Shown here piece after piece: positions 11,960 through 23,260 of a stretch of 64,000 bases of DNA. The stretch's first letter is position 1; each line of letters starts with the position of its first letter. The position numbers and the translations under genes were made by a program. The stretch covers positions 310,001 to 374,000 of the forward strand of contig JAPEHQ010000010.1 in NCBI GenBank assembly GCA_027405735.1. Reading direction: 5' to 3'. Source of the DNA: Mucor racemosus (lineage: Eukaryota; Mucoromycota; Mucoromycetes; Mucorales; Mucoraceae). The notes below the pieces were generated by a model. That model searched no databases. It saw only the letters and a program-made list of their open reading frames with translations, and was not told the DNA's origin.

Positions 11960-14255
11960 TTTCAATAAAAAATTGACACTTTAGGTTTATTAAATTTTAA
12001 CTTTTGCAAACATATTATGATATGAAATAAATTTGATCAAAAAGTACAAATACATAATTCATCCAGGGGCCCGAAGAATATAATTTAATATAATAGAAAT
12101 ATTGAGCATAAAGAGGGCTCCTTTTGAATTCTAGAAGAATCGAGGAGAACTAAGACACAGGAATACATGCTCAGGGGATGCATTCACACATAAATAGGGT
12201 AGTGCAATAGTTTTTTGACCAGTGATGAGTAGACATCCCTCATTCATGCACATATTTTGATGTTTTCTGTACATAGAATTTTTGAATATTTTCTCACACC
12301 AAACATCAACTATTTACAAGTACTATTAAGACTAAAGAATTTGAATCATAAATGAATAATAGTTGATGCTAGAATCAACTTTCAAGCTTTTTTAAAGCGC
12401 CATTTTCAGGTTGATTCAAAAATTCATTCAATCCACACAACTATGTGCATATTTTGATATTAAGTATTAAGAAAACCATATTGATGGGGCATAAGAGTAT
12501 CAATTGTCCCTTGAACCATGCAAAAAATAAACAATTTGTGAAATTACTACAAGGCCATCGATATAAATTGCTACTTATGCACTTGCTAGTAGTGAATATA
12601 AATAAAAATGTATACAATACATAATACTGCCTACGATTCGCTTGATCATTAACTGAGGACCATTAGTTAATTAACCCACTCAAAAAGCAAAAGGTTATGG
12701 TTTTCTGGTATTTTGTCTGGTACTATTTGCTTAAGTTATTTAAATCAGTATTTGAAATTTGATGTAGAACACATTGCGCCACAACTTTGATTATATATGA
12801 AGATGACGTTTACTTACTAATTTTGACAGTTGTCATTGCCATGTATGCTGATTTAGCGCTATTTCTAATTTCAAATGGTCAGTTAAGCTACAAACCACAT
12901 TCGAAAAAGGGAGTGATTGATTCCTACAATATAACTACCACATTAATGAGATGCTAAAATCTAAATTCTGGATAATGCTACAGCTGTAGTATGTAAATAT
13001 TTTGAATTATTCAGCCCATTTGGATCAATATCCATTGATTACAAATATTTTTCCAGTTGCCAAACGTCTTTCAAGCAGAGGCGGAGAGAATTTTTCCCAA
13101 AGACATGAGCAAAACTCTTTCAAAAACAGCTATTAGCTAATGAGATCAAGGTATGTTATTCGCATGTTCACTGTGCATTAAGTGCAATTTCAAAATTCAA
13201 TTTTAAACAATTACTTGATTTTATAAAAATTTTCAAAGAATATCTGAAACAATCCATACAAAATAGTTCAAAGAAGTGTCCGTTTTCATTTCTACATTTT
13301 CACAGCAATTTGAGAAGACTAAAACTTTTGTGATTCTATATATCAACATACTAACACTAGACATATATGCACCATTGCAACGGGAGCTCACTTAGATTCA
13401 TATTCAGCTAGAACCGGTGTGCTTATTTGCCTTAGTAGATGCAAACATCAAATAACCAACTTGTTGTGAAAGTTTACCGAATACACAGTGACCCATCGAA
13501 GCCAAAGCTTCTTGGAGCGTGTATTCATCATGATATATTGAGACGTTGTAAATTAAAATTAACATAAAAAATACTGTTTATTGGAATGAATTAAATGTGG
13601 ATTTATATAATTATTGGGATTGTATGATAAGATCTAAGGGACAGGGATCCATTAGATGTAACAATAGAAATTATTATTAATTGGTAAATGTCTATGCATA
13701 TTATATGTTATGATGTTTCAATAGAAATATTGCTACTATAAGCCATGTTTCATTATTATTTCCTAGATGACAGGAACCAGTTAGTAATAAACAATAAAAC
13801 TTGCTAGGTCTATCAAAGATCTTCTATATTTAGAATGTCGTAATTCCAATAGATCACATCAAATATAATACTGATTATCTGTGAAATATGGGCTTACTTG
13901 GGTCCATATTTATGGAGAAGAGGTTTAAATTTGTATCAATAGAAATGCACAGCAAAATACCAACTGTATAATATATACAGATTAGATAGATATCCAAGGA
14001 AAAAAAGTATAAAACAATAGGGATTCAATTCCAAGCTTATTAACATCTCGAAATATTTGACATCTTAAATTGAGTTTTTAAGCGGAAGGAGAGCAAGTAT
14101 TTCACTTTTGAAGCATTTATACTCGCTGAAAAATCAACATGAATAGAAATGAGTCTTTTTTCAATATTCTGTAGTACCTCAAGTATAACCCTACATTTTT
14201 TATTCCCTGATTATCTATGGCAATGGAGGCACGCTCTAATTTTGAATATTACAAT
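11960..14255. other. Repeat relics without a gene
   Basis: No supported exon chain on either strand. Around 13370-13510 the minus strand is homologous to 43270-43420 (shared words gggtca, acaagttgg, gaatatgaatc, cccgttgcaatgg), so this is a decayed dispersed element. The piece near 13565 (tgtttattggaatga) resembles 49010. The rest shows nothing I can identify. Confidence 0.5.
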
Positions 14256-14258
14256 ATA

Positions 14259-15456
14259 CACCTTCTGCCAAAACGGTGTCGCATTAAAAAAATTTAAGTT
14301 GTTGCACTTTTAAGAAAAAGAGTGTCGCAATTTTGAGAAAAAAGTTGTCCTACTGATTTAATTAAATTGAAAGACCATCCAAACAATCCTGAAAGCGCTT
14401 TACAGAATAGCGAGCAAATCCTTCAAAAGATGAAGACAATACCTTGATACTAGCATCCGCAATAATACAGTATTTCTTTTTTTAGTGCGCCATCTTTTTT
14501 TGGCAAAAGGTGTACAGTATTGAATTTGTTCAAAAAGCGTTTGAAGTCTTTGGACGGTTGTGGACGCTTTTGCTCCTTGTATTCAACAATGTCCTTCAAT
14601 TTGGCATGTGTAAACATATTGTACGAAAGAACCTTCTTGTCATCAGCATCTATAGTATTAAGATCTGGCGGGATAATCGTAATTGCATTGTAGGCCAAAT
14701 AAAAACAGCTTATCGTCAACACACTTATTACCAGTTGACAAATACCATTTCTTAGACGAATCAAACTTCTCAAAGTGTCCCTCAAATTTTAGGTTATGCT
14801 CTTCAATACCAATCTTTAGTGTACTTGTGTTAACTGACTTAGTAGTAGCTCAATTTGCACTAATGCTTGTGGTAATAGCTGAGCTACTAGTTAACAGATT
14901 CTATACTTTCATCTTCCATTGTCTCAATTAGTCTTGTAGCATTATTGTTTTTGAAGCGCTCATTGAAATATTTCTTGGTTGCCAGGTAGTTCTCTCTGGT
15001 CTTCATATAGAAATACTGCTTTACAACAGTATTATTTTATATCTACAGAAAATCAAAACATTATCATTAGCATCTACCACTATTATCATCTATTGGTAGT
15101 AAGACAATTACTTGGCCAACATTCTTCTTTGCTCGTCTAGCCCAAAGAATGCAGGATTTATGATTAGAATTATTCTTTATGTTCATATCGGATATGATAT
15201 TCAAGGATTTCTTGCATTCCGTGTATTCTTCACATTCTGATTGTTTTCCATAAGCTAAAGAGGCAAATCGAGTATTATCTTGAACGTTTTGAAAAATATA
15301 ATTACTATTTGTCAAGTTTTTCATTATGTAGATAGTTTGACAATTGAAAAAAAGTAACACGTAAGAGATCCAGTTCTGAATCAAGATATACACCTTTTGC
15401 CAAAAAGTGCGACAACGTAAATTTTCTTTAATGGGACACCATTTTGGCAAAAGGTG
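14259..15456. mobile_element. TA-flanked terminal-inverted-repeat DNA element with decayed cargo
   Basis: The left end starts CACCTTCTGCCAAAACGGTG and the right end, in reverse, starts CACCTTTTGCCAAAATGGTG; homology between the ends continues for about 50 bp. Both ends are flanked by TA, as for Tc1/mariner-type target duplications. Two further copies of the end sequence lie inside, facing at 14511 and 15391, each again next to TA, so the unit is compound. The minus strand between them holds broken frames (15450-15067, 15010-14890, 14840-14450), including a stretch with KWYLSTGNKCVDDKLFLFG and a YFYMKTRENYLATKKYFNER piece. These are interrupted by stops and look like a decayed gene of unknown family. 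No transposase motif was recognised. Confidence 0.65.
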
Positions 15457-15459
15457 TAA

Positions 15460-16615
15460 AAATGTATAATCAGATATCCATACGTGACTGAGCTTGAATC
15501 CAAAAAGTGTTCAAATGGAAAAAAAATCTAAAAAAATCCAAAAAAAACCTTGTATGCTTAATTGCTCACAAAAATGCATAGTAAGTTGAACTAGCGTATT
15601 AAATATCTTGGGTTCAGTTTTTAATTCTGAATCGACCTGTGTAGGTTTTAAAAATGTTTTTCTCATAAAATCCCTAGTAAATTTAATGTCAAATTTTAAC
15701 GGTTTTTGATCAAAAAGTACCCTTCATTCAAATGTAACCCTAAAATATTTTATTTTCACATTATGCGCAACAAAATTATCTACAGAATGAGTATTTATTC
15801 GTAGCTGTAGCACTATTTTTCGTGGGGATTTTAATTTTTTTTGATCATTTTTTTTGGTCGGCGAAAATTCACCCTTGTATATCCTCGTCCAAAATTGATC
15901 CTTTTTTTGTAATCACCAAAAAGCAATCATTCAATCTCAATTTCCTCGACCAAAAATCAATATTTTTTGATGAGGTAAAATTCGTTAGATAGATGCTAAT
16001 GAGTACTATCCTATGGCTCTAGTTTTGCATACCTGTCATCCCTTCATGGATCTCTATAACAGAAAAAGTGCTCTCACAAAATTTATAAAAAAATAAAAAA
16101 GTCTTTACAGCCATCCAAAACCTAGATATCCTGGTAGAGAATGAAAAATAATCTAGACTTTACTTAATACCCATCATTGCAATACCTTAGTATTTTCTCG
16201 ACTTGTTTTCATTTCAAATGCGCCTTCTCAATTTTAAGCTGGCCATTTCTGCATCATTCAAATTTATGAAACAATCACTATAGTAACCATCCTTGCTTTA
16301 TTTAATAAAATTTGTAGCCGGGACAATGTTGAATGGATGGATACTGTTTTTAAACAAAAAATCCTGCTAAAATTGGTCACCAGTACAGATATTTTCCTTA
16401 TTTCGCTTGTTTTGTGCTCTAAAATTGGTGCTGCTAGACTTACTACTTGTGAATTAATAATTAAAATCTGTGGAATAACTTAATCTGCGTTTTTAAAATT
16501 TCCTTTTGTCATAGAAGTAAATCGGTTATTCTGGAATAAAGGTTATTTTAGTTGGGTTATATTCGAAATGAAAAATTTTAGACCAACATCAGAAGAATTA
16601 AGCAAGAACTAAAAA
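15460..16615. other. Decayed repeat, distantly Rpt-1-like, no gene
   Basis: The text near 15580-15900 keeps scattered words of Rpt-1, for example the cccttgtatatcctcgtcc box near 15871 and tcaatattttttgatgag near 15957, but is strongly rearranged. Nothing coding is visible up to the hairpin at 16620. Confidence 0.4.
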
Positions 16616-16619
16616 ATTG

Positions 16620-16664
16620 TTACAGCATGCATATATATGTTGCACATATATATGCATGCTGTAA
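16620..16664. repeat. Perfect 20-bp hairpin palindrome
   Basis: TTACAGCATGCATATATATG, a 5-base spacer TTGCA, then the exact reverse complement. It lies 77 bp upstream of the tRNA gene. It could extrude as a cruciform or be a tiny MITE relic; function unknown. Confidence 0.8.
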
Positions 16665-16741
16665 TAGTAAACTTAAATTTAAAATTTTTTTGCGTGCCCA
16701 AGTCTTTATAATTAATAAAGGAAACTAAAAAATCATCAAAT

Positions 16742-16814
16742 GCCTAGCTAGCTCAATCGGTAGAGCGTGAGACTCTTAATCTCAAGGTTGGGGGTTCGAC
16801 CCCCCCGTTGGGCT
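16742..16814 (+). tRNA. tRNA-Lys (anticodon CTT), intronless
   Basis: A full cloverleaf can be folded. The acceptor stem GCCTAGC pairs with GTTGGGC (two G-U pairs), the D arm reads AGCTCAATCGGTAGAGC, the anticodon stem TGAGA/TCTCA closes the loop CTCTTAA with anticodon CTT, and the T arm GGGGG-TTCGACC-CCCCC carries the B box. A T-run follows at 16815-16824 as a weak Pol III stop. The discriminator base is T, slightly unusual. Confidence 0.93.
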
Positions 16815-16953
16815 TTCATTTTTGCATCTATTCTCAATTTCATGAGACGTTGGTAATATTTTTTTCTCTTTTAGCAAAGGAATTATCATTACGAATGATC
16901 AGGACTTTCAAACATTATTACTTTGCTTTCTTTCCTTTTTTTTTGAAACATAA

Positions 16954-17721
16954 ATGGAAGGTCTACATTTTAGAAAAAAGGAAGGCTCCAGGAATGCTGA
17001 GGAAGAGATAGAGTTTCTGGACGAAGAAGGTATTTTTTGTTGTGTTTTTTTTTTAAAAAAAAAAACGAATGGCCTTTGTCTAAAATCATATCAATAGAAC
17101 AAGAAAAGTTATTACAAGAACTTCGTGAACAAAACGATACAGCAAATTTAAATATTCAAGTAAAGATGAATATATAAAATCGTGTTTATAGCTTTCACTC
17201 AATACTTTGATGATTAGATTGGTCTCGTAGTAATCGGGTTATTAGTAGTAGCATTGTAAGGAGTAATCCATACATACAAACACAATTTTTTTTTTTTAAA
17301 AAAAAGCATTTTTATTTGTAGATTTGGTAGCGTTCTATTTCAAAGAACAAGTATACCCACTATACCAATTGCAGATGTATTTGGATCAACACCTTCCCTC
17401 TTGGATTCACCCATATTCGCCACATTTTGCAGTCTGGTATCAGTTTTCTTGGCGATTTTGACACTTTTAAGTTCTTCTAGAGTAAAGATGATGATGATAC
17501 CTCGCCTTCCCGTTCAATATACTGGATCAGCTGCTATTATGATAGGATTCATCTCGCCATTGTTGAGTATTTTCAGTCATACGACCTATATCGAGCTCTT
17601 TTTCTGGGCAATACCTATCGTATTAATGATGATGTATTATTTTGCTTTCCATATGATAAATCAAGTTTATCAAGGCCTCGACGAATTAGAAGGCTCAAAA
17701 TATAAATACAAAGGTGCTTGA
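16954..17721 (+). CDS. Small four-TM membrane protein with acidic N-terminus
   Basis: Four exons give about 194 residues. Exon 1 (from ATG 16954) encodes a charged cytosolic start with NAEEEIEFLDEE; exon 2 encodes KLLQELREQNDTANLNIQ, probably a short amphipathic helix. TM1 is IGLVVIGLLVVAL (split by an intron), TM2 SLVSVFLAILTLL, TM3 SAAIMIGFISPLLSIF and TM4 LFFWAIPIVLMMMYYFAF. The C-terminus is YQGLDELEGSKYKYKGA. Introns keep frame and end in TAG. I do not recognise the family. It starts 140 bp after the tRNA and is followed 52 bp later by the PHD gene in the same direction. Confidence 0.75.
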
Positions 17722-17773
17722 ATAAATAAAATAAAAAAACACTTCTTAAATCTTTTTATCCCAAATTTTAATT

Positions 17774-18572
17774 ATGATTAATTCACCAATTTGTTATCGT
17801 TGTCGAGAAACTATTAAAGACGTAACACAATCAATAGATTGTTGTCAGTGTTATAGATATTGGCATTTAGATTGTCTGATACAACCTGTCTCTGAAAATT
17901 CATTACATTGTAGAAATTGGAAGTGTCCACAACATGACGGCAGATCCTACGTAAACATACTTTAGAGTCATGTCATTACTTTATATTCACTTTTATTATA
18001 ATTAGGCACGAAAACACAAACTAGTCAACAGAAAGGGTGAAATTATAAAAGTTGAATTGCCAGAAGAAGATTTAACCTTTCAAGAGGCCGATAAAATTGT
18101 TGATTATGGAGGCGTTGTTTGTAATATTAAAGCATCAGACATTGAGAGCGATTTCTTGAATTATGCGAGAAAGTAAGATGAATTTCACCACTGCAAAAGC
18201 AAACGAACCTTTTTAACATTAAGATATATTAGATGTCGTAATCATCAATCATTATATACAAAAAATCACATTAAATCAGATGCAAGTGAATGGCTCGATA
18301 GTTTACAATCATTTCAATTTCAAGATATACCACAATTTCAAAATGATGGCATTCAGATGCTTTTAGATGCTGGAAATGTGAGTATACATACAATTACTAT
18401 TGTTTGGCCTAAAGTGATTAATACATGTTGATAGATGGATGATTCATTATCAGTATCATCACATTCTTCAACAACGCAAGAGAATGATAGTTTGGAATTT
18501 GAAAGATATCAAGCAATCGAAGAAATTATTAGACTCAAAGGTCAAGATAATCTTATGAATCTTTTGAAATAA
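17774..18572 (+). CDS. PHD-finger protein
   Basis: Four exons, about 185 residues. Residues 7-55 form a PHD-type zinc finger: CYRC, then CCQC, WHLDCL, and W-x-CPQH. The WHLDC...W-x-CPxH pattern is like the second PHD finger of Rco1/PHF12-type chromatin proteins, but the rest does not let me assign a family. After it come RKHKLVNRKGEIIKV, a central region with FNxx-poor mixed sequence, a Ser-rich stretch (SVSSHSSTTQ) and a C-terminal helix IEEIIRLKGQDNLMNLLK. PHD fingers usually read histone H3 tails in the nucleus. Intron 2 has two in-frame acceptors (after AAG 18224 or TAG 18233), so two isoforms differing by three residues are possible. Confidence 0.75.
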
Positions 18573-18751
18573 ATAAAGACATATTCGTAACTGCAATAAT
18601 GTATGATTTTTTTTTCTTGCAATTAAGCGCTGTATTGTGGAGAAACATCCTTCAACATTTTATCCGCGCTCCTCTAGCACCATTCGAACTCCCAAAAAAG
18701 AAAAAGAAAAAAAGTTTTTTTTTTCGTTATTTTCCTTTACTACTCTAAATC

Positions 18752-19928
18752 ATGTCAAACTCTATAGACGTCCAAACTTGCACTGATATTCTTCCACCTT
18801 TTCAGCTTGTCAAAGGCATTGATCTTGGTTATAATAATGACTATGTCTTTGATGTTTCAGCTAATTCTCAATATGCTATAACTTCAGCATCAGATAATTT
18901 TGTTCGTCTTTACGACCTCAGTACATTACAGTTATCATACACTATTCCAGCTCATAAAGAAAGAATTTCTAAAATGAAACTTAAAAGCGATCAACATCTT
19001 TTTACAGCAAGTGAAGATCACACTTTGAAGCGCTGGGATTTGAGAACAGCTGGATCCACAGGACCTGTACAGACATTTAAATGTAATCTTTTAAGCAATT
19101 TTACATATGATATATATTAACAGCAATAAACATTAGATAGTAAGCCACTGACCGCTTTTGATCTCAATTGCAATGACACAATGGCTATTGCAGGAACTGA
19201 ATTCTCAACAAATACTCAGTCTGCTGATCTTGCTTTCTTTGATACCCGAAATGCTTCGTTATTGCATACATTTACTGAATCTCATGGCGATGATATCACA
19301 GAGGTACGATCTATTTTATACATGTTGTAATTCACATACTAACCAATTATTAGATTCAATGCCATCCAATTTTACCTGCACAGTTTATATCTTGCTCAAC
19401 CGATGGCCTACTCAACAACTATGATGTAACCGAATTTGATGAAGAAGAAGCTATGATTTCTGTAGTCAACTCTGGATCATCTGTCAACAAAGCAGGTTAT
19501 TTCGGTCCAAATGCCGAATATCTCTATTGTTTGACACATGTTGAGACATTTTCTTTACATACATTAGAAGGAGATACTATTTGTGATTTTGGAGATATTA
19601 GATCTATTGGATTAACAACAGTTGATTATGCTATTGATTGCAGTTACGATCCAATCACACAAAGATTTTATTTAATTACGGGTGACAATAGGTAAATTAT
19701 ATTAAACAATGGGGAAAGGGCTTGCAAGTTGACATTTTTATGTTTTATTATAGCGGAACAGTGGATTTTTTTCATGTGAACGTTGGACAACTTCAATATT
19801 GTCAGCAATTAAAAGTGGCAGGTAGCCATTCTGATATCGTTCGTTCGCTTTATTGGAATCATTCAACCCAAAGCATTTTAACAGGTGGTGAGGATGGTAG
19901 ATTATGTGCTTGGCAAGGTCAAGCATAA
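18752..19928 (+). CDS. WD40-repeat protein, WDR89-like
   Basis: Four exons with introns near 19081-19137, 19303-19353 and 19693-19753. At least six WD/beta-propeller blades are visible: YAITSASDNFVRLYDL, HLFTASEDHTLKRWDLR, a blade ending LAFFDTRNASLL, ILPAQFISCSTDGLLNNYDV, a blade with YLYCLTHVETFSLHTL, and the last SILTGGEDGRLCAWQ. The order DGLLNNYDVTEFDEEEAMISVVNS followed by a CLTHVETFSLH blade matches the WDR89 family, whose molecular role is not well known. About 340 residues, a normal WDR89 length. It ends 11 residues after the last WD, with no extra domain. Confidence 0.8.
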
Positions 19929-20200
19929 AATTAATATAATGATATAAAATAAAGTGATAAAACTCATAATGGCATCATCTATCAAAAAATTATATACCAA
20001 AGGTTTAATTGTCATGTTACTGACATAAAGAGATACATTGTTTATTGCTTTACCTAGCAACACTTTAAATAATGACACCTTGTTGTTAAAATGATATAAA
20101 AGAGTAAGATGCTATTGTTGATCGATATATGTATAAAAACTATTCGCTTTTCTGATATAATTTTGTATATTTTATCAATAAATCAACAATCTAAAATAAA

Positions 20201-20515
20201 ATGCCCGTGGATAATAGTTTGAAAGCCATCATGGCGGTCGGTTGTCTTATCTTGGTGCCCATCATGATCCTAGTTACCCTTGAATCCTATAATATAGGAC
20301 CTTTAGTGACAGATGCAGACAGAGAATATTTCGCTACAAAGGAATCAAATACTACAATGTCAAATATTACAATTTCAAACACTACAGTATCAAATCCTGC
20401 AATGTTAGATCCTGCAATGTTAGATCCTGCAATGTCAGATCCTGCAATGTCAGATCTTGCAATGTCAGATCTTGCAATGTTAAACAGTAGAATTTTAAAC
20501 ATTACAGCGATATAA
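20201..20515 (+). CDS. Small TM protein with tandem DPAMx pentapeptides
   Basis: A single-exon 104-residue frame. Residues 8-26 (AIMAVGCLILVPIMILVTL) are a TM segment or signal anchor. The C-terminal half is built from 15-nt DNA repeats coding (D/N)(P/L)AM(L/S) units, about eight in tandem, preceded by NTTMSNITISNTTVSN, which contains several N-x-T/S glycosylation sites. The DNA repeat may vary in length between strains. No family is recognised. The ATG is preceded by an A-rich leader (ctaaaataaa) and an upstream TATA-like tgtatatttt. Plausible but unproven gene. Confidence 0.5.
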   Translation: MPVDNSLKAIMAVGCLILVPIMILVTLESYNIGPLVTDADREYFATKESNTTMSNITISNTTVSNPAMLDPAMLDPAMSDPAMSDLAMSDLAMLNSRILNITAI

Positions 20516-22254
20516 ACAGCTTTTCCAATAAAAATGTGAAATTCTAAAACTCCAACTTTTAGAACTCTTATTATTAAACATCGAGCTTTTTTTACAATTT
20601 GATAGATCTAACAACTGAAAAGCGGGTACAAACCTGACGCTTGGAGTTACCAATTGTTCACAAATCTTGACAAAATGAATTGTGTAGTATGTCGAATGTT
20701 ATACTGTACTACGGTATATACCAAGGTATTGCTTTCTGTACTGTGTTACTTCCACAAAAATAGACGTTTTAATGTAAAATATAATGACATATCGACATCT
20801 GTCATTACTTGTTGGCCAAATGAATAGTTTTAAATATGCAAATATAGCTAACTTATAAAGCATATATCTTCAATTATGCATAAAACTGCTTAAATCAACC
20901 AAAAAAACAGCATGTTTAAAGAATTGTTTTATGCACATTTTGCACAAATCTGAAGCTCAAATCTCGCCAAAGCTATTCCTTGGATCAAATATCATCTTGC
21001 TATATTTTTATCTCAAATTTTTGGGATGATGAAAAACATGATCGAGGTCGACCTCTCAACCCTTACATCCATAAGCAAAAATCGATCAATTTTGCTTTAT
21101 CGACATTTTGACCCCAAAGATGGGATTTTCTACTATGTCTTTCCTAAGCTCAAAATGACCGAAATTCTTCCAGAGATCATAGAAAAGCATTCATTTGGCT
21201 TTTGATTATTCATAAAACAGACTTTTGTGGGAAAACCCGTTTTTTATATTTTTCGAAATTGTGCAATATTTTTAGCGAAGAAATTTTGAGCTAGTAGCAC
21301 CAGTCGACGCAGAATTCAAAGTAGCACTTTTAACAATTAACAAGTAATGTAGATTTGCATAATAAATTTTGGCGAAAAAGTAGCGAAATGTTTTCAAAAT
21401 GACATTTTTTTCGGTTTTGGCGAGCAGAAGAAAAGCGGTGGTTGAATATGGTTTCATCATTGCAAAATCATGTATTCAGAACAAGAAATAACGCTTGTAA
21501 AAATAAATTGTTATCTATTTGACAGAACAGATAAAAATAAGAGAGCGTACCATGTAAGTTGCGTACTAATACTGTAAAGTTGAATTATGAATAAAAGTGA
21601 TTTAAAGGCTAAATTAAATATTTTACAGATTGGCCATGAATCGAAATATATACAGCAGCAACTGCAAAAACGTGGTTTTAGGAATGAGAAGAAATCATCT
21701 TTACACATCTACAGGCTTTCAGCGTAATGTGTTGCATTGGTTCACTGTTTCTAGAGTCTGATAGCGCACGTAGAATCAGAAAATTCGGGCAAAGGTAATA
21801 AGTAATGTAATTATCCGATAATGCATGTAGTAGTATCAACTTTTCAAGTTTTGTTCAAAGAGTGAATTGAAAATTCTCATGATATTTCCAAGCGCTTAAA
21901 ATTGTATACAAATCGTTCTAGAATCAATTTAAAAAAGTGGCTTGAAGAAAACAATTTTTTACGTCTCAAATACTCAACAAAAAAAAACAAAAACAAATAT
22001 AAATATGATTTTTCAAGATGAACCAAGCGCCAACACTACAATAGAATGTGGGTATATAAGCGGTAGCATAGTCGGCAGCAAGGTTCGATCGATTTTTAAT
22101 TCCAAAGAGATTGTGATTTTTTTTAAAAGAGATAATCTCAGTTAAAGGGTTCGTTCTCGTCTCACCCTTTTTTTTCTTTTCCATCTCTTTCTCTTTGGAG
22201 AGAGAAAAAGAAAGAAAAGAAAAAAAACTAATTTATTTTAGATGCATTCAAAAT
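20516..22254. other. Non-coding stretch with repeat relics
   Basis: No supported gene. Around 20980-21260 the sequence has the low-complexity aatcgatcaatttt/ttttgaccccaaa style also seen near 50780-50830. A short open piece near 21620-21720 has no start or family. The last 110 bases before 22255 are pyrimidine/purine-rich 3' flank of RPL22. Confidence 0.45.
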
Positions 22255-22626
22255 TTACTCTTCATCATCCTCGGCTTCATCATCGTTGGCAATGTTGAAG
22301 TAACGAAGCTCGAAGGTTTGCTTATCAGTAGCAATAACACGGAGCCAATCACGGATTTGGTTCTTCTTCAAGAACTTCTTGGTAAGGTACTTGAGGTAAC
22401 GCTTGGAGAAAGCAATGTTGGCGACAACAGTGATCTTGTTATCAGCAGAACGAGAGATGGTAACAGCTTCACCGAGGTTGTTGGTACGACCATCAACCTT
22501 GATACGATCATGAAGATACTTTTCGAAAGCGGCAGCATCGAAGATCTTGTCGTTGGCGGGACCAGAACAATCAATGACGAACTTGGACTTCTTGACAGCG
22601 GAGGTGGAGGTCTTGACGGGAGCCAT
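22255..22626 (-). CDS. RPL22: 60S ribosomal protein L22 (eL22)
   Basis: Single exon, 123 residues, starting MAPVKTSTSAVKKSKF and ending in the acidic tail NDDEAEDDEE. Core eL22 motifs are present: FVIDCSGPANDKIFD, YLHDRIKVDG, ITVVANIAFSKRYLKYLTKK and NQIRDWLRVIA. The frame stays open upstream, but the M at 22626 is chosen because it gives the usual eL22 start and sits behind a pyrimidine-rich leader. Codon use is visibly more biased (AAC, AAG, GTC, GGT) than in neighbouring genes, as expected of a highly expressed ribosomal protein gene. No intron is seen inside the coding part. Confidence 0.96.
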   Translation of the reverse strand: MAPVKTSTSAVKKSKFVIDCSGPANDKIFDAAAFEKYLHDRIKVDGRTNNLGEAVTISRSADNKITVVANIAFSKRYLKYLTKKFLKKNQIRDWLRVIATDKQTFELRYFNIANDDEAEDDEE

Positions 22627-23260
22627 TTTTAAAAATGTATAAAGAATGAGAGAAAGAACTAAAAACAAGAGTTTGTTGTTGATTTGAGCTATTTATTGAC
22701 CCTTGATTTTGGATTTGAAAATTTTTCAAAAATTTATGGACTGTTTGAACTGTTGTGGTGGCTTTTGTTTCCCAATTTCTGCTGCAATGTTTGACATTCA
22801 AATAATTGGTACCTGAAATTAAACTTTTTTTTACCATGTAGGTACAGGTGGGTCTTCCAAGTCTAATGCAATCAGTACTTGATCTATATTCAATATAGCA
22901 TATGGCAATGTAATATGACAACTTTAAAAAGGATCAGAGAAAAATAAAACCGGCCGCATGATACTATTCCAATAAAATGATAGATTTTTCAGCATGTTGA
23001 CTTGGGTATTGGATTATATTTACTGAACATCACTTGTTTTTAAAATGAATCCCATGATGACACTTTAGTATCATTATTATTATACTATACTTTATTGTTG
23101 TTAGAGGAGTCACTATTTTGACAATTGAATATGTTACATTTCAACAATACTGATTCCAAATTTACATAAAAAAAACAAGCAGACAGATGATTTTTCCTCT
23201 TTTCTTTTTCCTTTCTTTCTTACTTTTATAATATACCTTCATCTATACCAACATTTAAAA
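22627..23260. promoter_or_regulatory. Divergent promoter region RPL22 / PPN1
   Basis: 634 bp without a coding frame between two divergent genes. A pyrimidine-rich tract (cttttctttttcctttctttctt, 23200-23222) precedes PPN1, and the RPL22 leader is also pyrimidine-rich on its strand. No specific factor sites were identified. Confidence 0.5.

Noticed and set aside
14450..15450. Possible Fanzor/TnpB-like nuclease inside the TIR element
   Set aside because: I looked for RuvC acidic boxes and a CxxC...CxxC zinc ribbon; none is present in order, only scattered cysteines.
16808..17011. Open frame starting in the tRNA 3' end
   Set aside because: It overlaps the tRNA and the first exon of the 4-TM gene in another frame; no independent support.
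22195..22632. Long plus-strand open frame opposite RPL22
   Set aside because: It is the antisense of a strongly biased ribosomal protein gene; no family features or start context.
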